This document shows, one piece after another, positions 33,401 through 44,282 of a stretch of 64,000 bases of DNA (positions are counted from its first letter, which is position 1; every line of letters begins with the position of its first letter). The notes beneath the pieces are model-generated. The model did not search any database. It was given only the letters and a program-made list of their open reading frames with translations, and was not told the origin of the DNA. This stretch comes from Desmodesmus armatus (Eukaryota; Chlorophyta; Chlorophyceae; Sphaeropleales; Scenedesmaceae): the NCBI GenBank assembly GCA_007449985.2, contig VIIQ02000621.1, positions 186,001 to 250,000 on the forward strand. Reading direction: 5' to 3'. A program made the position numbers and the translations under genes.

Positions 33401-35600
33401 TTTCTTTTCCCAACAGAAGACACAATCAGCAGGGAGGCATACCCACACCAGCACGGCACTGCAGGACAGCAACCAGCTGTTGATGACTCATGGGCCACTG
33501 GTTGCTCAACCCACACCCAGCCTTCATGCAGGGTGCTTGTGCCAGGGTGCTGCTTTGCTGTTGTTGGCGACATCATGCAACAAACCTCACACTCTACGCC
33601 TGATGTACGATACACAACACACCTGGGGACTGCCCAACAAATAGACATTCGTAGAAGCAACACCGTCCCACCACCGACAACATACTGCTGTCAACAGGAC
33701 CCCCCAACAAGAGCACACCTTGAAAGGAACGCAGGCCCTGGAATGCGACAGCAACGGAGCAAACTCGGACCTATGGTGCAAGAATGTCTAGCAACGGTTG
33801 ATTCTGCGCGGCAGCAGACTCACCATGAGCATCATTAGTTATATCCTAAGCACAACCTCAAGCACAACACAAAGGTACAAAACAGTACAGGAAAGTGTAC
33901 ACACGCACAGATGCCACCCTTGCAAGCTGTCAAACGCTGTCCAGCAGCGATGACTCACCCCCAACAGCAATGACTAACCCCCAACAGATGCAGAACAAGT
34001 TTGCACTGCAGGCACACCGGCTCCACCCATGCCTACCGCGATCCCACCTGTGCATGTCAGCACAGCACCCTCCCCGAGCACATCCAAGAAGCAGACTGCA
34101 GCAGCCCCACTGCTGCAGGACAGTCATGCCGTCACAACTGCCGACCTCAAAGTGTCGTAACGTCACCATAACCGCTCATCCCCACCACATAACCGAGAGA
34201 AAACACCAAGCAGGCAACTCTGCGTGGGCAAAGCATCCAAACCAGCCTGTCAAGGTCAGCACAGCAAACACAGCAGGTGGCGCCCAGCATTTCCCACAGC
34301 TGTTGTGGCAAGGGCACGGTCAAGATTCATCCTTGCAAGGATTTGCTTGAGGGCCTCCACATGCTGCCGGCCTGCAGATCCATGCTGCAGCTCCTGCCTG
34401 CCAGGTCTGGCCACCAAGCAGTGGCACAACCAAACAAGACCCATCTTCTGGGTCCCTGTCTGTGGCCAAGCAACAGTGTGGTGCAGTATTTACTTACTTC
34501 CTTGTCATAGCAGCCCAGGCAAACACTAACAGGGCTGACCACAGCAAGTATGTACGCTCCTGCGTTTGCCGTGCCACAAGGCAGCAGCAGCTCCACATGG
34601 GTCCTGCTTGTCAGCAGTAGCTCTCCCTGCCATGCTGTAATAGCAAGGTTTACGCTGCATGAGTGAGTTTCCCTCGCAAGAGTCAGCACCGTGCGGTCAT
34701 GCACGAAGGTGTTGTGCTGCTGCCCCCAGCACAAGCCAGGCTGACACACAGCTCGGTGTGTAGCATTCCTGCAGCCAGCAACAGCCGGTCCCACACGAGA
34801 CACTCAGAAACCAAAGACTCTTCACCAACAACGGCCTCAATCAACAGCAGCATGAACACATGACACCCACAGGTGTATCGGAGGCCGTAGATATCAACAC
34901 CCAGAATCAAACACCCACCACATCACACGCAAACAAAATAAACAGCAGCTGCACACAGGTGGAGCTGCCAGTTTGGTGGCTACTGCGAACCCCACCAACT
35001 CTCCTGCAGGAGCCAAACTTATGTTTGCAGCCCCCCACAGTCAAGAATCGTTGCTCAGCACACGGAACGTCAGACGAACTTGAGACGCCACAGGGGTGCA
35101 CGCCTCACAACTGGAAGAAAGAAAACAAGCTGCGCACGACACCCTGCAGACATGTTCATGCTGCCCTGGGCGAGTAACCACTCCAGCACAGCATTGGGTG
35201 CACACCTGCTGCACCAGCACTACAGGCTGCACCTGCACAGCTCACTCTTGGTCATCAACTGTCGACCCAGTCATCAACTGTCAACCCAACCCATCACACA
35301 AGAAAGAGGGTGGGATATAGAAAGAGAGAGGAGACCCATGCACCTTGCAGAGCAGTCGTTTGCCCACCTCAGTTAGGCACCCTGAATGCTGGCATTCATT
35401 CTGGACCAAGAAGGCTGGTCAACAGGCAGGGAAACTGCCATCGCGAAGATGAAGCCGCAAGGCAGCAGGCGCTGACTCAGCTTATGCACTTGGCACCGCC
35501 GCAACAGGCATGCCGGAACAAAGACGATATGCACGGCTGCTTTGCCGGGGGCACCCGTACTGTCAAACTCCAACCCACCATCACCTTGCCCCCACACGGC
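30500..35600 (-). CDS. Unidentified multi-exon gene or genes
   Basis: Product not recognised. From about 29.95 to 35.6 kb the + strand is CA-rich, the composition seen opposite the other minus-strand genes here. Several minus-strand stretches read like exons. 35381..35600 encodes GLEFDSTGAPGKAAVHIVF...SLPVDQPSWSRMNASIQ between an AG acceptor and a GT donor. About 34505..34720 encodes VHDRTVLTLARETHSC...GAYILAVVSPVSVCLG. About 31640..31810 encodes SVASLHDRGTTPVVVASSES. About 30830..31010 encodes YSDGKVSVVVPGWLG. The fragments are rich in Val/Leu/Ser/Thr beta-type sequence, suggesting a beta-sandwich or adhesion-like protein. I could not chain exons in phase, so limits, number of genes and function are all unknown. 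Confidence 0.35.
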
Positions 35601-35677
35601 CTACTAAGGGAACACCTGCATCTGCCGGTGCCGCTTCCTTGCTACCATCAATGGGAGCAGGCAGCAGCTGTCAGCCT

Positions 35678-38600
35678 CTATGCCGTGTCGCTGTCGCTGC
35701 TGCTCAGCCGCACAGAGCAGGGACTGCCCTGTGCGTTGCGCTCGCTGCTGTGAGTGGGGCTGTGAGCTGAGCTGGCGGACCTGTAGGATGCGGCATCACT
35801 GGGGGTGTCCCTCACAGAGCAGCCATCACTGATAGACAGCGAAGGCGCGCCAGGAGGGTTGTTGGCTGTAGCAATCAGAGAAGAGGCCTCTGATGGTGCA
35901 CGCTGCACCAGCGCGACAGCGCCTGCGCCAGCACCAGCGGCGACCGCGACAGCAGCTGCCTTCTTCTGCGCCTTCTTGCCTCCCTTCTGCTGCTCGGGCA
36001 CCTTGGCGTCCCCTGCGCGCGCCGTGAGCGCGGGCGCGCTCTTGGTGCGCTCAGGCTTGCCGCCCTCCCCGCTGCTGCTCGACTTGCTGCTAAAGCTGAG
36101 GCTGCCAAAGCTGCTGAAGCTCTTGCTGCGCTTCCCGCCCTTTTTGCCCTTCTTGGGCTTGTAGGTGTCCAGGCTGGCAGCCTTGCGCAGGACCTCAGCC
36201 ATCAGCAGGGCACCCTGCTTGCCCTTGTACTCAAAGTAGCGCCCAAAGCAGTCGGCAGGGCCGGACCAGAAGCCGTACAGTGTAGCCAGGTCAAACATGC
36301 GCCAGACTGCAGGACACATCAGCACATCGGGCGGGGTGCAGGACAGGGTTCAGGACATCAGCACATCAGGACACACCAGCACATTGGGACATCAGCACAT
36401 CGGGCGGGACAGGACTCAGGGCTCAGTCCCGCAGGGTAGAGGCACCTAGAAATGGCAAGCCGAACGCGACTTCAGCAGCCGTGTTGTCAGAACACAGCCA
36501 CCTTTCCAACGGCACCTTGCAGGGGACTAAGAGATCCCGTGCTGGCTGACCCATGCCGGATAGTATCCCACAGGCCGTCTCCAAAGACTCCCTTCCCAAC
36601 CGACACACCACGCAGTGAAAGCTGCGCAGGATTGTTTGCTGGCAGATCACTGCCCCTGGCAGGGTTAAATCACTTACAGACTGTGTAGGGGTTCTTGTAG
36701 CGGTGGCACAGGAAGCAGTTCTCGTACAGCACGTTGGGGTCCTCATACTTGAAGTCGTGCAGCCCAGCACCATACTTTGCCTTTGCCGCTGCTAGGGTCT
36801 TGAAGGGGTAGAACCCAGCTCCGTCCTCGTAACTCAGCAGCAGCAGCAGGTAGGTCATCCGGCATGACTTCCAGCCAGGCACAGGCTTGTTGTTCATCTG
36901 GTAGAAGGGCGACATACCCAAGGACAGGAACTTGGGGCCCTTGGGGCACATGGCTGCCGCCGGCTGCTCCTGTGGCTCCTGCTGCTGCTTCTGAGGCAGC
37001 TGGTCCTTCACAGGGGCTACGTCTGCTGCTGTGCTGTTGGCGGCTGCGGCGGCTGCTGCGGCGGCGGCTTCCAGCTTCTTGCGCTGTGACTTGCGCATGC
37101 TGACCTTCTTGGCAGGGGCTGCCAGCTGTGCCTCACTCCGCACCCTGTAGGCACGGCCAGCACAGCACAGCATGAAAAGCATCAGACGTCTGCTTTCCAT
37201 GCATGGCCTTCACAGCAGCATGCACACCCTGCATCTGTTTCAACAGGGCGACTTTGTCCCGGGTTGAAGGCTGGGTGACGGTCAGCGCACCTGCCATGAC
37301 TGTAGCATGCCGGACCATAGCCAGCATGCATGATGTGGACGGGAGCAGCTCTAGCTGAGATTGGGTGCTACAGGCACTGCCATTACCTCAGAAACCACCC
37401 ACAAAGAGTCTGGGGCCACTGCGGTAAGCTGCTGGTCCTGTCATGATCAGCGCAAATCAAACACCTGCCTGCACTGAATGGTTGACTCCAACATATGATT
37501 TGAAAGAAACATATCTCTGCAGTCTGTAACCAGCAACACACCTGTCTAGGAACTCCTTGATGATCAGGTTGAGAGTGCCGGGGTGTGCATCAGGCAGCAT
37601 GCGGGTCACGTTGGCGTAGTAGCCCGTCAGCTGTCCGTTTTCAAAAACCCCGTCAAAGAAGATGTATCCCAGCACAGCGCCTGAGGCATCCCGGGCCACA
37701 AACTTGCGCACGCCGGCCTCTGGGGCGAACACGGGAGGGCGGTTGATGAACCACACCTCGTCTGTGCGGAGAAAAGCGGCAGTCAAGAGCAGCGGTACAT
37801 GCAGTACAGACAGCAGCACATAGCAGTGGCACAAGCAGGGGCATGTGGGTACGTGTAAGCATCTTTGCCCGAGATGTCTGTGTACAGTATGGCTGGGCTT
37901 GCATGCTATGCAAGACCGACTCAGATCCAACATGCCTGCAGCTTGCTTGCGCACAGTTGACACCAGTGCATGGCGCAGGGTACACAACAACAATACCCGG
38001 CACAGCTGTGTCACGAGTTGGCCTGAGAGACAGCTACTACTACTCCATCTATCCAGCAGAGCCACTCACGGACTCAACACCAACATGCATACAGCTTCCG
38101 CCAATGCATCAAGCATGGTACACTACCATCGTAGACAGCACAACTGTGCCACGAGCTTTGATTACTCAAAAGCAGCTACTGCTGCATTATCTGTCAGAGC
38201 CACTCACGTGCGCGGCCGTTCTTGCTGGCTGCCCACTTGGCATCCACAGCCTTGAGTTCCTCTGTGAGCTTGGCCCAGTCAGTGCCCACTGCAGCAGTAG
38301 CTGCCGCGCCAGCGCCCTTGACTGCTCCAGTGCCAAAGGTGTTAGGTGCAGGGTTCATCACCTCCTCCACCTTGATACCATCCTTGGTGGCAGCACTGAT
38401 GGCGGAGCGCAGACCACGGCGGGCGTAGCCTGCGGAAACAGGCGACACAGTGAAGACACACGGTGTTGAGCTTGATGATATGTATCAATGCGCATGTGTG
38501 AAAGCCTTCAACTGAATCAGCTCTTTCCTCCGACAGGATTCGAGGGGTGCACAAGGTGGGCGGTGTAGCAAAGCAGTGTTGCCAGGTCAGCTAGTGTAAT

Positions 38601-41296
38601 ATTTGGCTGACAGGTTTGGCCACACACACACAGCCACACGAAACCAGCTGATATTTACTGCAGCGATGGCAGTTTCTAGGAATCAGCCGGCGATAAAGCT
38701 GATACCTAGAGACTGCCATTGCTGCAGTAGATATCAGCTGGTTGTGTGAGGCTGTGTGTGGCGAAACCTGTCCCCAAATTTTTTACTGGCTGATAACACT
38801 GCCTTTGCAAACGGCCCACCGTGCAGACACCGCACATCTGGCCTTTTCTGGCTGTCCTTGTGTGTGGTCAAGCCGGATGCCTAATAGCATCAGTGGGCGC
38901 CCAAAGCTCCATTCAACCAAAGAAATCAGATCATCCTGTGTTGCAGGCTGGTGTGGGGTGCGTGCTACAAAGGGGGCGCTACGTGCTGGGGCCCAAAGTG
39001 AAGAGCGCCGGGTGTGTGGGTGTACAGGGGGAAGGGCCCTCCTACCTGCAAAGTTGTAGGTGGCAATGTCCAAGCGAGTCTCTCCGCCCATGGAGTTGCA
39101 TGTGAAGCCCAGCTCCTGCAGGACGGACGCAAACTCAAAGCTGACCTGCAGACGCAACAGCAGCAGCAGGTGAAGCAGTGATACGGCGTCAGCACTGACT
39201 GACACAGCACGTGGGTGGCAGCACCTGCCCTGACCTCCTGCATGCTGCAATGCTGCCTACAGCTGTAGTGCCTTTGTATGTGTTGGACAATCCATGCAGC
39301 TCAAATGCAGTGCACAATGGAGTGTGACGCAGATGAATTGCATGGCACAAAATGATCATTCTTTCTGAACACACCAATGGAGGTGCAGGGAGCGAGGCAT
39401 GCACGTGCAGTTGCAGTGCGGTGACAAGCGGTGCAGCTGCACTGGCAGCCTCTGCTCTGCAGACACTTCCCACGCAACGCCTCAAAGCATTGAGTGGTTG
39501 CTGGGCCCTGGAGGTCACGCCATCCACTTGCCTGCACAAAAAGTGCGTTGGGGCGCTCCCTGAGGAATGCCTCTGCCATGGTCTTGAAGTGCCTCCTGTC
39601 GCACACAGGGTCTGACAGGCCCGTGGGGGTCACCTTCTCGATAGCGCTGGTACAGGCCATCCAGGCAAAGGCGATGTAGCCAATACCTGCAGGAGAAGGC
39701 CAGCAGTGACACATGAAATGAGAGGGGCCATGTGTGAGTGCATGTTGAGTGAATGCAGTAAAAATGGTTGCCAAACCCCAACTTGGCTGGTGCAGGCCAT
39801 CCAGGCAAAGGCGATGTAGCCGATACCTGCAGGAGAAGGCAAGCAGTGACACATGAAAAGAGAGGGGCCATGTGTGAGTGCATGTTGAGTAAATGCAGTA
39901 AAAATGGTTGCCACACCCCAAGTTGGCTGTTGCAGGCCATCCAGGCAAAGGCGATGTAGCCGATACCTGCAGGAGAAGAACAGCAGTGACATATGAAAAG
40001 AGAGGGGCCATGCGTGAGTGTATGTTATGTGGATGCAACGGAGTTGGTTGCCAAACCCAAGTTGGCTGGTGCAGGACATCCAGGCAAAGGGGATGCAGCC
40101 CATGCCTGCAGGAGAGGGACAGCAGTCAGGGAAGGAAGAGGGAGGGAGAGCCTGTGTTGAACACATGAGTTGCATCAAGCAGGTGAGTGTGTAAGTGTTG
40201 ATTAATGCAATCAAAGCGGTTGAACACAGGGAAAAGAGAGAGGAGAATGAGGAGTGGGGTGTAACTGACACTGAGTCGATGACGAGGAATCTGGTAGGTG
40301 GGTGCAGGCCATCCATAAAAGGCATTTGTAGCCGATGCCTGCAGGTAACATGGAGGGGACCATTGCAAGGAAGGTGCAGATTGTGCCAGTTGCCACATGG
40401 AGCTTGAATGGATGGCGATCATATGTGTGCGAGGTGGATAGATGGACACAGAGAGCGAGAGAGAGGGGGGGGGGGTTGAGAATGGGTGTCAAGAAGAGGC
40501 GCAGTGCAGCAGCATGAAGCCAAGCCAGCAATCCTGTGCTGGAGCTGGAGGGGCAACATGCGCTGCAGACAGAGAGACTGATGATCAGGCAAGGGCCAGA
40601 GAGTGGAGGGCCCCTAAAGGTCAGCGGTCAGCAGAAGAGGTGGAGGAGGGGTGAGTAAGGGCATTCAAACAAGAGCAGAAGTAGTCAAGGATGACCCTTA
40701 CAGGCTGCGGCATGGCTGGAGCGCGGAGTCACTGCCTACTAGTAAGATGGCAGCCTTGACTACATGCCTGGAAGAGGCTGTCAGTCAACACCGATGAACT
40801 TCAAGTAGGTTGGGGGCAGGAAGTTTTGAAAGCTCCAAAGCAGGCACACCACCGCTGTGTAGCAGCTCAGACATGGCTGCAATGATTATATACATCTTTT
40901 GCTGCGTAGGGACATAGAAACCATAATAACCAATCACATCGACCTATCTTAGTCATCACCCTGCTGGGCCAAACTGGACCAAAGAAGGTGGACGCCTTGC
41001 TGACCCGGGGAGGGGTTGGTGGGTTGCACACACAGCGCACCTGGCATGACAAAGTGCTGCAGCGACTCTTGCTGCAGTGTTGAGACGCCCAAGATGTGCC
41101 TGCCATGCTGCATCAGATACTCATGGAACAGCTGGCTTCTGTCGCCTGCTGTGGTGTTGGTGACAGGACTGTATGTGGCTCCCTCTAACTTCTTGCTGCT
41201 CTTGCTGCCCAGACGCAGCTTGGACTTCACGGTATAGGGCGCGTCTGTTCCCACATCTTGCCCTGCAGGGCTGAAGCACCCTCCGAAGCAAGACAT
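35678..41296 (-). CDS. DUF2156 (lysyl-phosphatidylglycerol synthase C-terminal-like) protein
   Basis: Seven exons fit: 41041..41296, 39532..39686, 39046..39145, 38208..38429, 37542..37761, 36678..37144, 35678..36306, giving 682 residues from MSCFGGCF. The double GNAT-like DUF2156 fold, known from the C-terminal domain of bacterial MprF aminoacyl-PG synthases, is suggested in order by: FHEYLMQHGRHILGVSTLQ, GYIAFAWMACTSA, FKTMAEAFLRERPNALFVQ, LGFTCNSMGGETRLDI, ARRGLRSAISAATKDGIKV, VLGYIFFDGVFENGQLTGYY, and the late KGPKFLSLGMSPF. There is no N-terminal flippase membrane domain, so it is the stand-alone form. Insertions (Ala/Gln-rich near 37.0 kb) and a long Lys/Ser-rich tail are extra. Intron 2 has a GC donor (CAG|GCAAGT). 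Intron 1 holds tandem copies of the exon 2 start; intron 3 holds a hairpin. Substrate is unknown. Confidence 0.82.
38594..38796. repeat. Long inverted repeat in DUF2156 gene intron 3
   Basis: The arms (about 38594-38680 and 38703-38796) pair over roughly 80-90 bp with scattered mismatches. Matching blocks are GACAGGTTTGGCCACACACA / TGTGTGTGGCGAAACCTGTC, AACCAGCTGATAT / ATATCAGCTGGTT, and ATGGCAGTTTCTAGG / CCTAGAGACTGCCAT. The loop is about 22 nt. This is the longest hairpin in the window. Confidence 0.9.
39655..40350 (-). repeat. Tandem copies of the 3' splice site and start of DUF2156 exon 2
   Basis: Five copies of a unit of about 130-140 bp (the last spacing is longer) each contain a minus-strand CCTGCAG acceptor. 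The coding start that follows encodes variants of GIGYIAFAWMACTS. The copies lie near 39690, 39830, 39970, 40105 and 40345. The one at 39686 continues into the real exon 2; the others diverge after about 15-18 codons. The most upstream copies are most decayed (GYKCLLWMACTH; GCIPFAWMSCTS). Confidence 0.88.
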
Positions 41297-42306
41297 CTGT
41301 GTGTCTGTCTGGGTCACTTGTTGCGGTTGCTGCTGTTGGGAGGTTTGGGCTGGAGATCAGGAACGCCTGCGCAGTGTACACACGCGTGCAAAGAACAACC
41401 ACTAAGTAACCGACAAAGGAGAGGGCCGAAATGTGGTTCAGCGCAAAATTTGGACCGAAGAAGGTCGACCCACTGCAATCAACCTCTGCAGCCTACAGCG
41501 ACCTTCATCTGCCTTCAAGGGGTCTACCAGTTGACTTGCAACAGCGTTCGTGGTCACCTGGGACGATTGAGCCGTAGGAGCGCCCACGAAGGGCGACAGA
41601 CAGAGGCAGTTCCCTGCAGCACACTCACCACGCAGAAGCAGCGCCAGCACTCCTTCAGTCCTCGATTATCTTGATCCTCACGCCCACACACAGGACACAG
41701 GGCTGAGATGCCACCGATTGCAACCTGTTGGGTGACCGCGAAGGCAGGTGACGTAGGCTGATAGCTATCCGCAGAGCCCCGCGCATTGCAGGCTATTACA
41801 CAGGCTTACACCGACGATGATGGTGTGCATGCCAGGTGGGTGGGATGCCATGACAGCAACCTGGGTCAAACGAGGGGAGAGGGGATGAACAGCTGCTGCT
41901 CAAAGGAAGGCTCGATTTGGCAGGAAGTAGTCAGACCATCACTGGGACCATAGGCTTGAAATGTAGGGACAGATAGCAGGGGCCTACTCACAGCTGGGCA
42001 GTTCTCAGTGGTACCTATAGGTAGCTACCAGGCAGCTGCAGTGCTTGCCTTGAGTGTCTGCACAGCAGCTACTTGTGAAATTTGGGGTCTGTCAGCTGAA
42101 AGTGGTCAAGAGGGGTCTGCAAACCTTCTTGCTTGAGGATTGATGCTTTGACACAGAATCCAAATTGTGTTCTATGGCTGTCGAAGAAAACTAAGCTGGC
42201 AATTTCTGCGCCGATCCACTCCATCTACGCCCGCAACACTCCCCCCCGTCTAATGCGCAGCCTCCCGGCTGTCCTACCTGGCTGTCCTACGCCCCCACCC
42301 CACCCC
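41297..42306. other. Region upstream of the DUF2156 gene, no gene seen
   Basis: About 1 kb with no supportable coding exon. The part next to 41296 should be the DUF2156 gene promoter and leader. The part near 42.2-42.3 kb is C-rich and borders a retrotransposon fragment. Confidence 0.4.
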
Positions 42307-42457
42307 CTAGTCCGGCCTGGACTAGAGCGGCCATGGCCACCCTATTCACGCGCTCAGTCTGCCCATCAGTCTGTGGGTGGAATGCTGTGCTCATGCGGTG
42401 GGAAACACCCAGCAAGCGCATCAGGCCATTCCAGAAATGACTAGTGAATCGTGTGTC
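42307..42457 (-). mobile_element. Ty3/gypsy integrase fragment
   Basis: The minus strand encodes DTRFTSHFWNGLMRLLG, then HRMSTAFHPQTDGQTERVNR. This is the conserved end of the retroviral-type integrase catalytic core of Ty3/gypsy LTR retrotransposons, where the E of QTERVNR is the third catalytic acid. Only about 50 codons survive. The upstream D,D part is replaced by the CAG/CTG array that starts within 5 bp of the fragment. I saw no LTR or primer-binding site. It is a dead remnant. Confidence 0.85.
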
Positions 42458-42461
42458 TCAA

Positions 42462-42466
42462 ACTGC

Positions 42467-42502
<36 letters not shown>

Positions 42503-42772
42503 CAGAACTGCTGCTGCTGCTGCTGCAGCTGCCAGGACTGCCGAGTCTGCTGCCAGGACTGCTGCCAGGACTGCTGCATCTGCTGTTGTCGCCTTTGCTG
42601 CCAGGATTGCTGCTGCCACTGCTGCTGCTGCTGTTGCTGCTGCTGTAGCTGCCAGAACTCCTGCCGGGACTGCTGTTGCTGCAACTGCCAGGACTGCTGC
42701 TGCTGCAACTGCTGCTGCTGCTGCTGTTGCTGCTGCTGTAGCTGTAGCTGTAGCTGTAGCTGTAGCTTTAGC
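42462..42772. repeat. Interrupted CTG/CAG array
   Basis: About 310 bp of CTG triplets on the + strand, broken by GCCAGGACTGC, GCCAGAACTGC and GTAGCTGTAGC variants. It therefore looks like a higher-order minisatellite built from trinucleotides. All three CTG-direction frames and the Gln frame on the other strand are open, so long ORFs here (poly-Gln, poly-Ala, poly-Leu/Cys) are composition artefacts unless transcript evidence says otherwise. It abuts the integrase fragment. Confidence 0.9.
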
Positions 42773-44282
42773 TGCCTGGGTTGTATGAAGAAGCAAGGAC
42801 CTGCAAGAACCGACAGCCAAGCCAACAGAACAATCATGACAATACTGCTGAATCCCCATCTGATATTCAGATAATACGGTACAAGTTTGGGGGCGAGAGT
42901 GATGTGTGCAAGGAGGGCTTTGAGGCCAGCGTAGTGCCTATCCCTTTTGCTGCTGGCTTTTGTTGAAGTTGGTGCGTGGCAGCCCTGATCACATGCAGTG
43001 GTGCAGTGCTGCATTGTGGCCCATCAGGTTCTTGTGTGGTTGGCCTGCCATGCCAGTGTGTCAAGGTGGCCCGTGTGATGCCAGTGGCGAGGCTATATGT
43101 GCTAGCAACCGGCGTGGACAGATGTGGTGAAGCAGGTTTTTGGTGTTTGGTGTTTGGGTTTTTTTGTGGCTCGATGTGGATGCCGCTTGCCCTCACGGGC
43201 AACCCTTTACCTCCCCGGTCAAACACAGTCCAGCTGTGGCATTATCGACTGAAAAGCAAGCCTCAGATCTGTCTTAGTGGGTCCTACGGAGGTATTTGCG
43301 ACCGTGTGGGCGCTGAGACCTCCTTCCTGTCCCCCTGAAGAACTTACACACATCCATGGCATGCTGATGCCAGACACAATGCGCACACAAGGACTGCAGG
43401 GAAGTGCTGTTGCTGTGTATGGACACATGCCAAGCTGCGCCATGACATCAGGTCTGCTCATTGGTAGAGTACGCTATGCTCTTGTATTTTATGCAACTCA
43501 TGGTTGCATGCATTGGTTGAAAGTGACCAGCAAGCAGGCGCTGCCTGACGAGAGAGCTCCTGGGGCCCCCTTGAAGGGCTCTGCCTTAGCAAGCGGGGCT
43601 ATCCCTGTCACATGACACAACCGTCTGACAGTGTTGCTGCATGTGACGGAGGCTGAGCCCCCAGTCAGTCACAGCTCTCAGCTCCAGCGACTGACGGATT
43701 GCTGCACCCTTAGCAGTCATGTGTTCCCCCACTGCTGCTCCTATCAACAATACATGGTTCAGGACATCGAACATCCCATAGGAAACCGTTGTCACGCATG
43801 AGCTGTCATGCAGTGTCAGGGGGAACACCTTCATACAACAACATAGGACTTATCAGAAAGCACACTCCTGGACCTGGTCAAACGCTTGAACAAGCTCTCA
43901 CTAAACACTCCATTCCTGCTCGCCCTGCCAGTCATTGGGGTGCATGCGATTGCCCAGACATCCCATATTGCACAACTTTGCTACTGTTACAACAGACCCT
44001 ACGTGGGTCTGGGCCTCAAGCCTTCTCACACATCACCCCCTCCATCAGGCACAAGGGGCCACAAGCCACAAGGTACACACAACCTCAGAGTGGCTGCACC
44101 GGCAGCACGGCCCAGTGTGTGTGGACACCCTGCATTGCTGGCAAGGTGACATGCCACAGCCTCAGGCAGGCTCCCTTGCACCCAGCTTGCTGAAGAGCGA
44201 ATAAAGGCATCTGCAGCAGCCTTAGTCACCAACTCTCCTATCCGCTGTCTGTGATGCTGCTGCTGCTGCTGCCAGTGCAACC
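42773..44282. other. No gene supported; downstream of SPD1-like gene
   Basis: About 1.5 kb. The part 42.9-43.6 kb is TG-rich on the + strand and 43.85-44.25 kb is CA-rich. No ORF resembles a known protein. The last 150 bp contains a decayed copy of the SPD1-like final exon (44155-44230). The rest probably includes that gene's 3' UTR. Confidence 0.35.
44155..44230 (-). repeat. Decayed 3' copy of the SPD1-like last exon
   Basis: The minus strand encodes TKAAADAFIRSSASWVQG, a close match to NKAAADAFFRSTASWGKG at the end of the gene's real last exon (44283..44513). It lies just downstream in the same orientation, so it is a tandem partial duplicate, probably untranslated. Confidence 0.8.

Noticed and set aside
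42421..43014. 197-codon poly-Gln ORF (minus) and poly-Ala, poly-Leu and Cys-rich ORFs (plus)
   Set aside because: All frames of a CTG/CAG array are open. There is no conserved domain, and the array abuts a retrotransposon scrap.
44026..44280. Separate small gene downstream of the SPD1-like stop
   Set aside because: Its only recognisable part is a decayed copy of the neighbouring exon.
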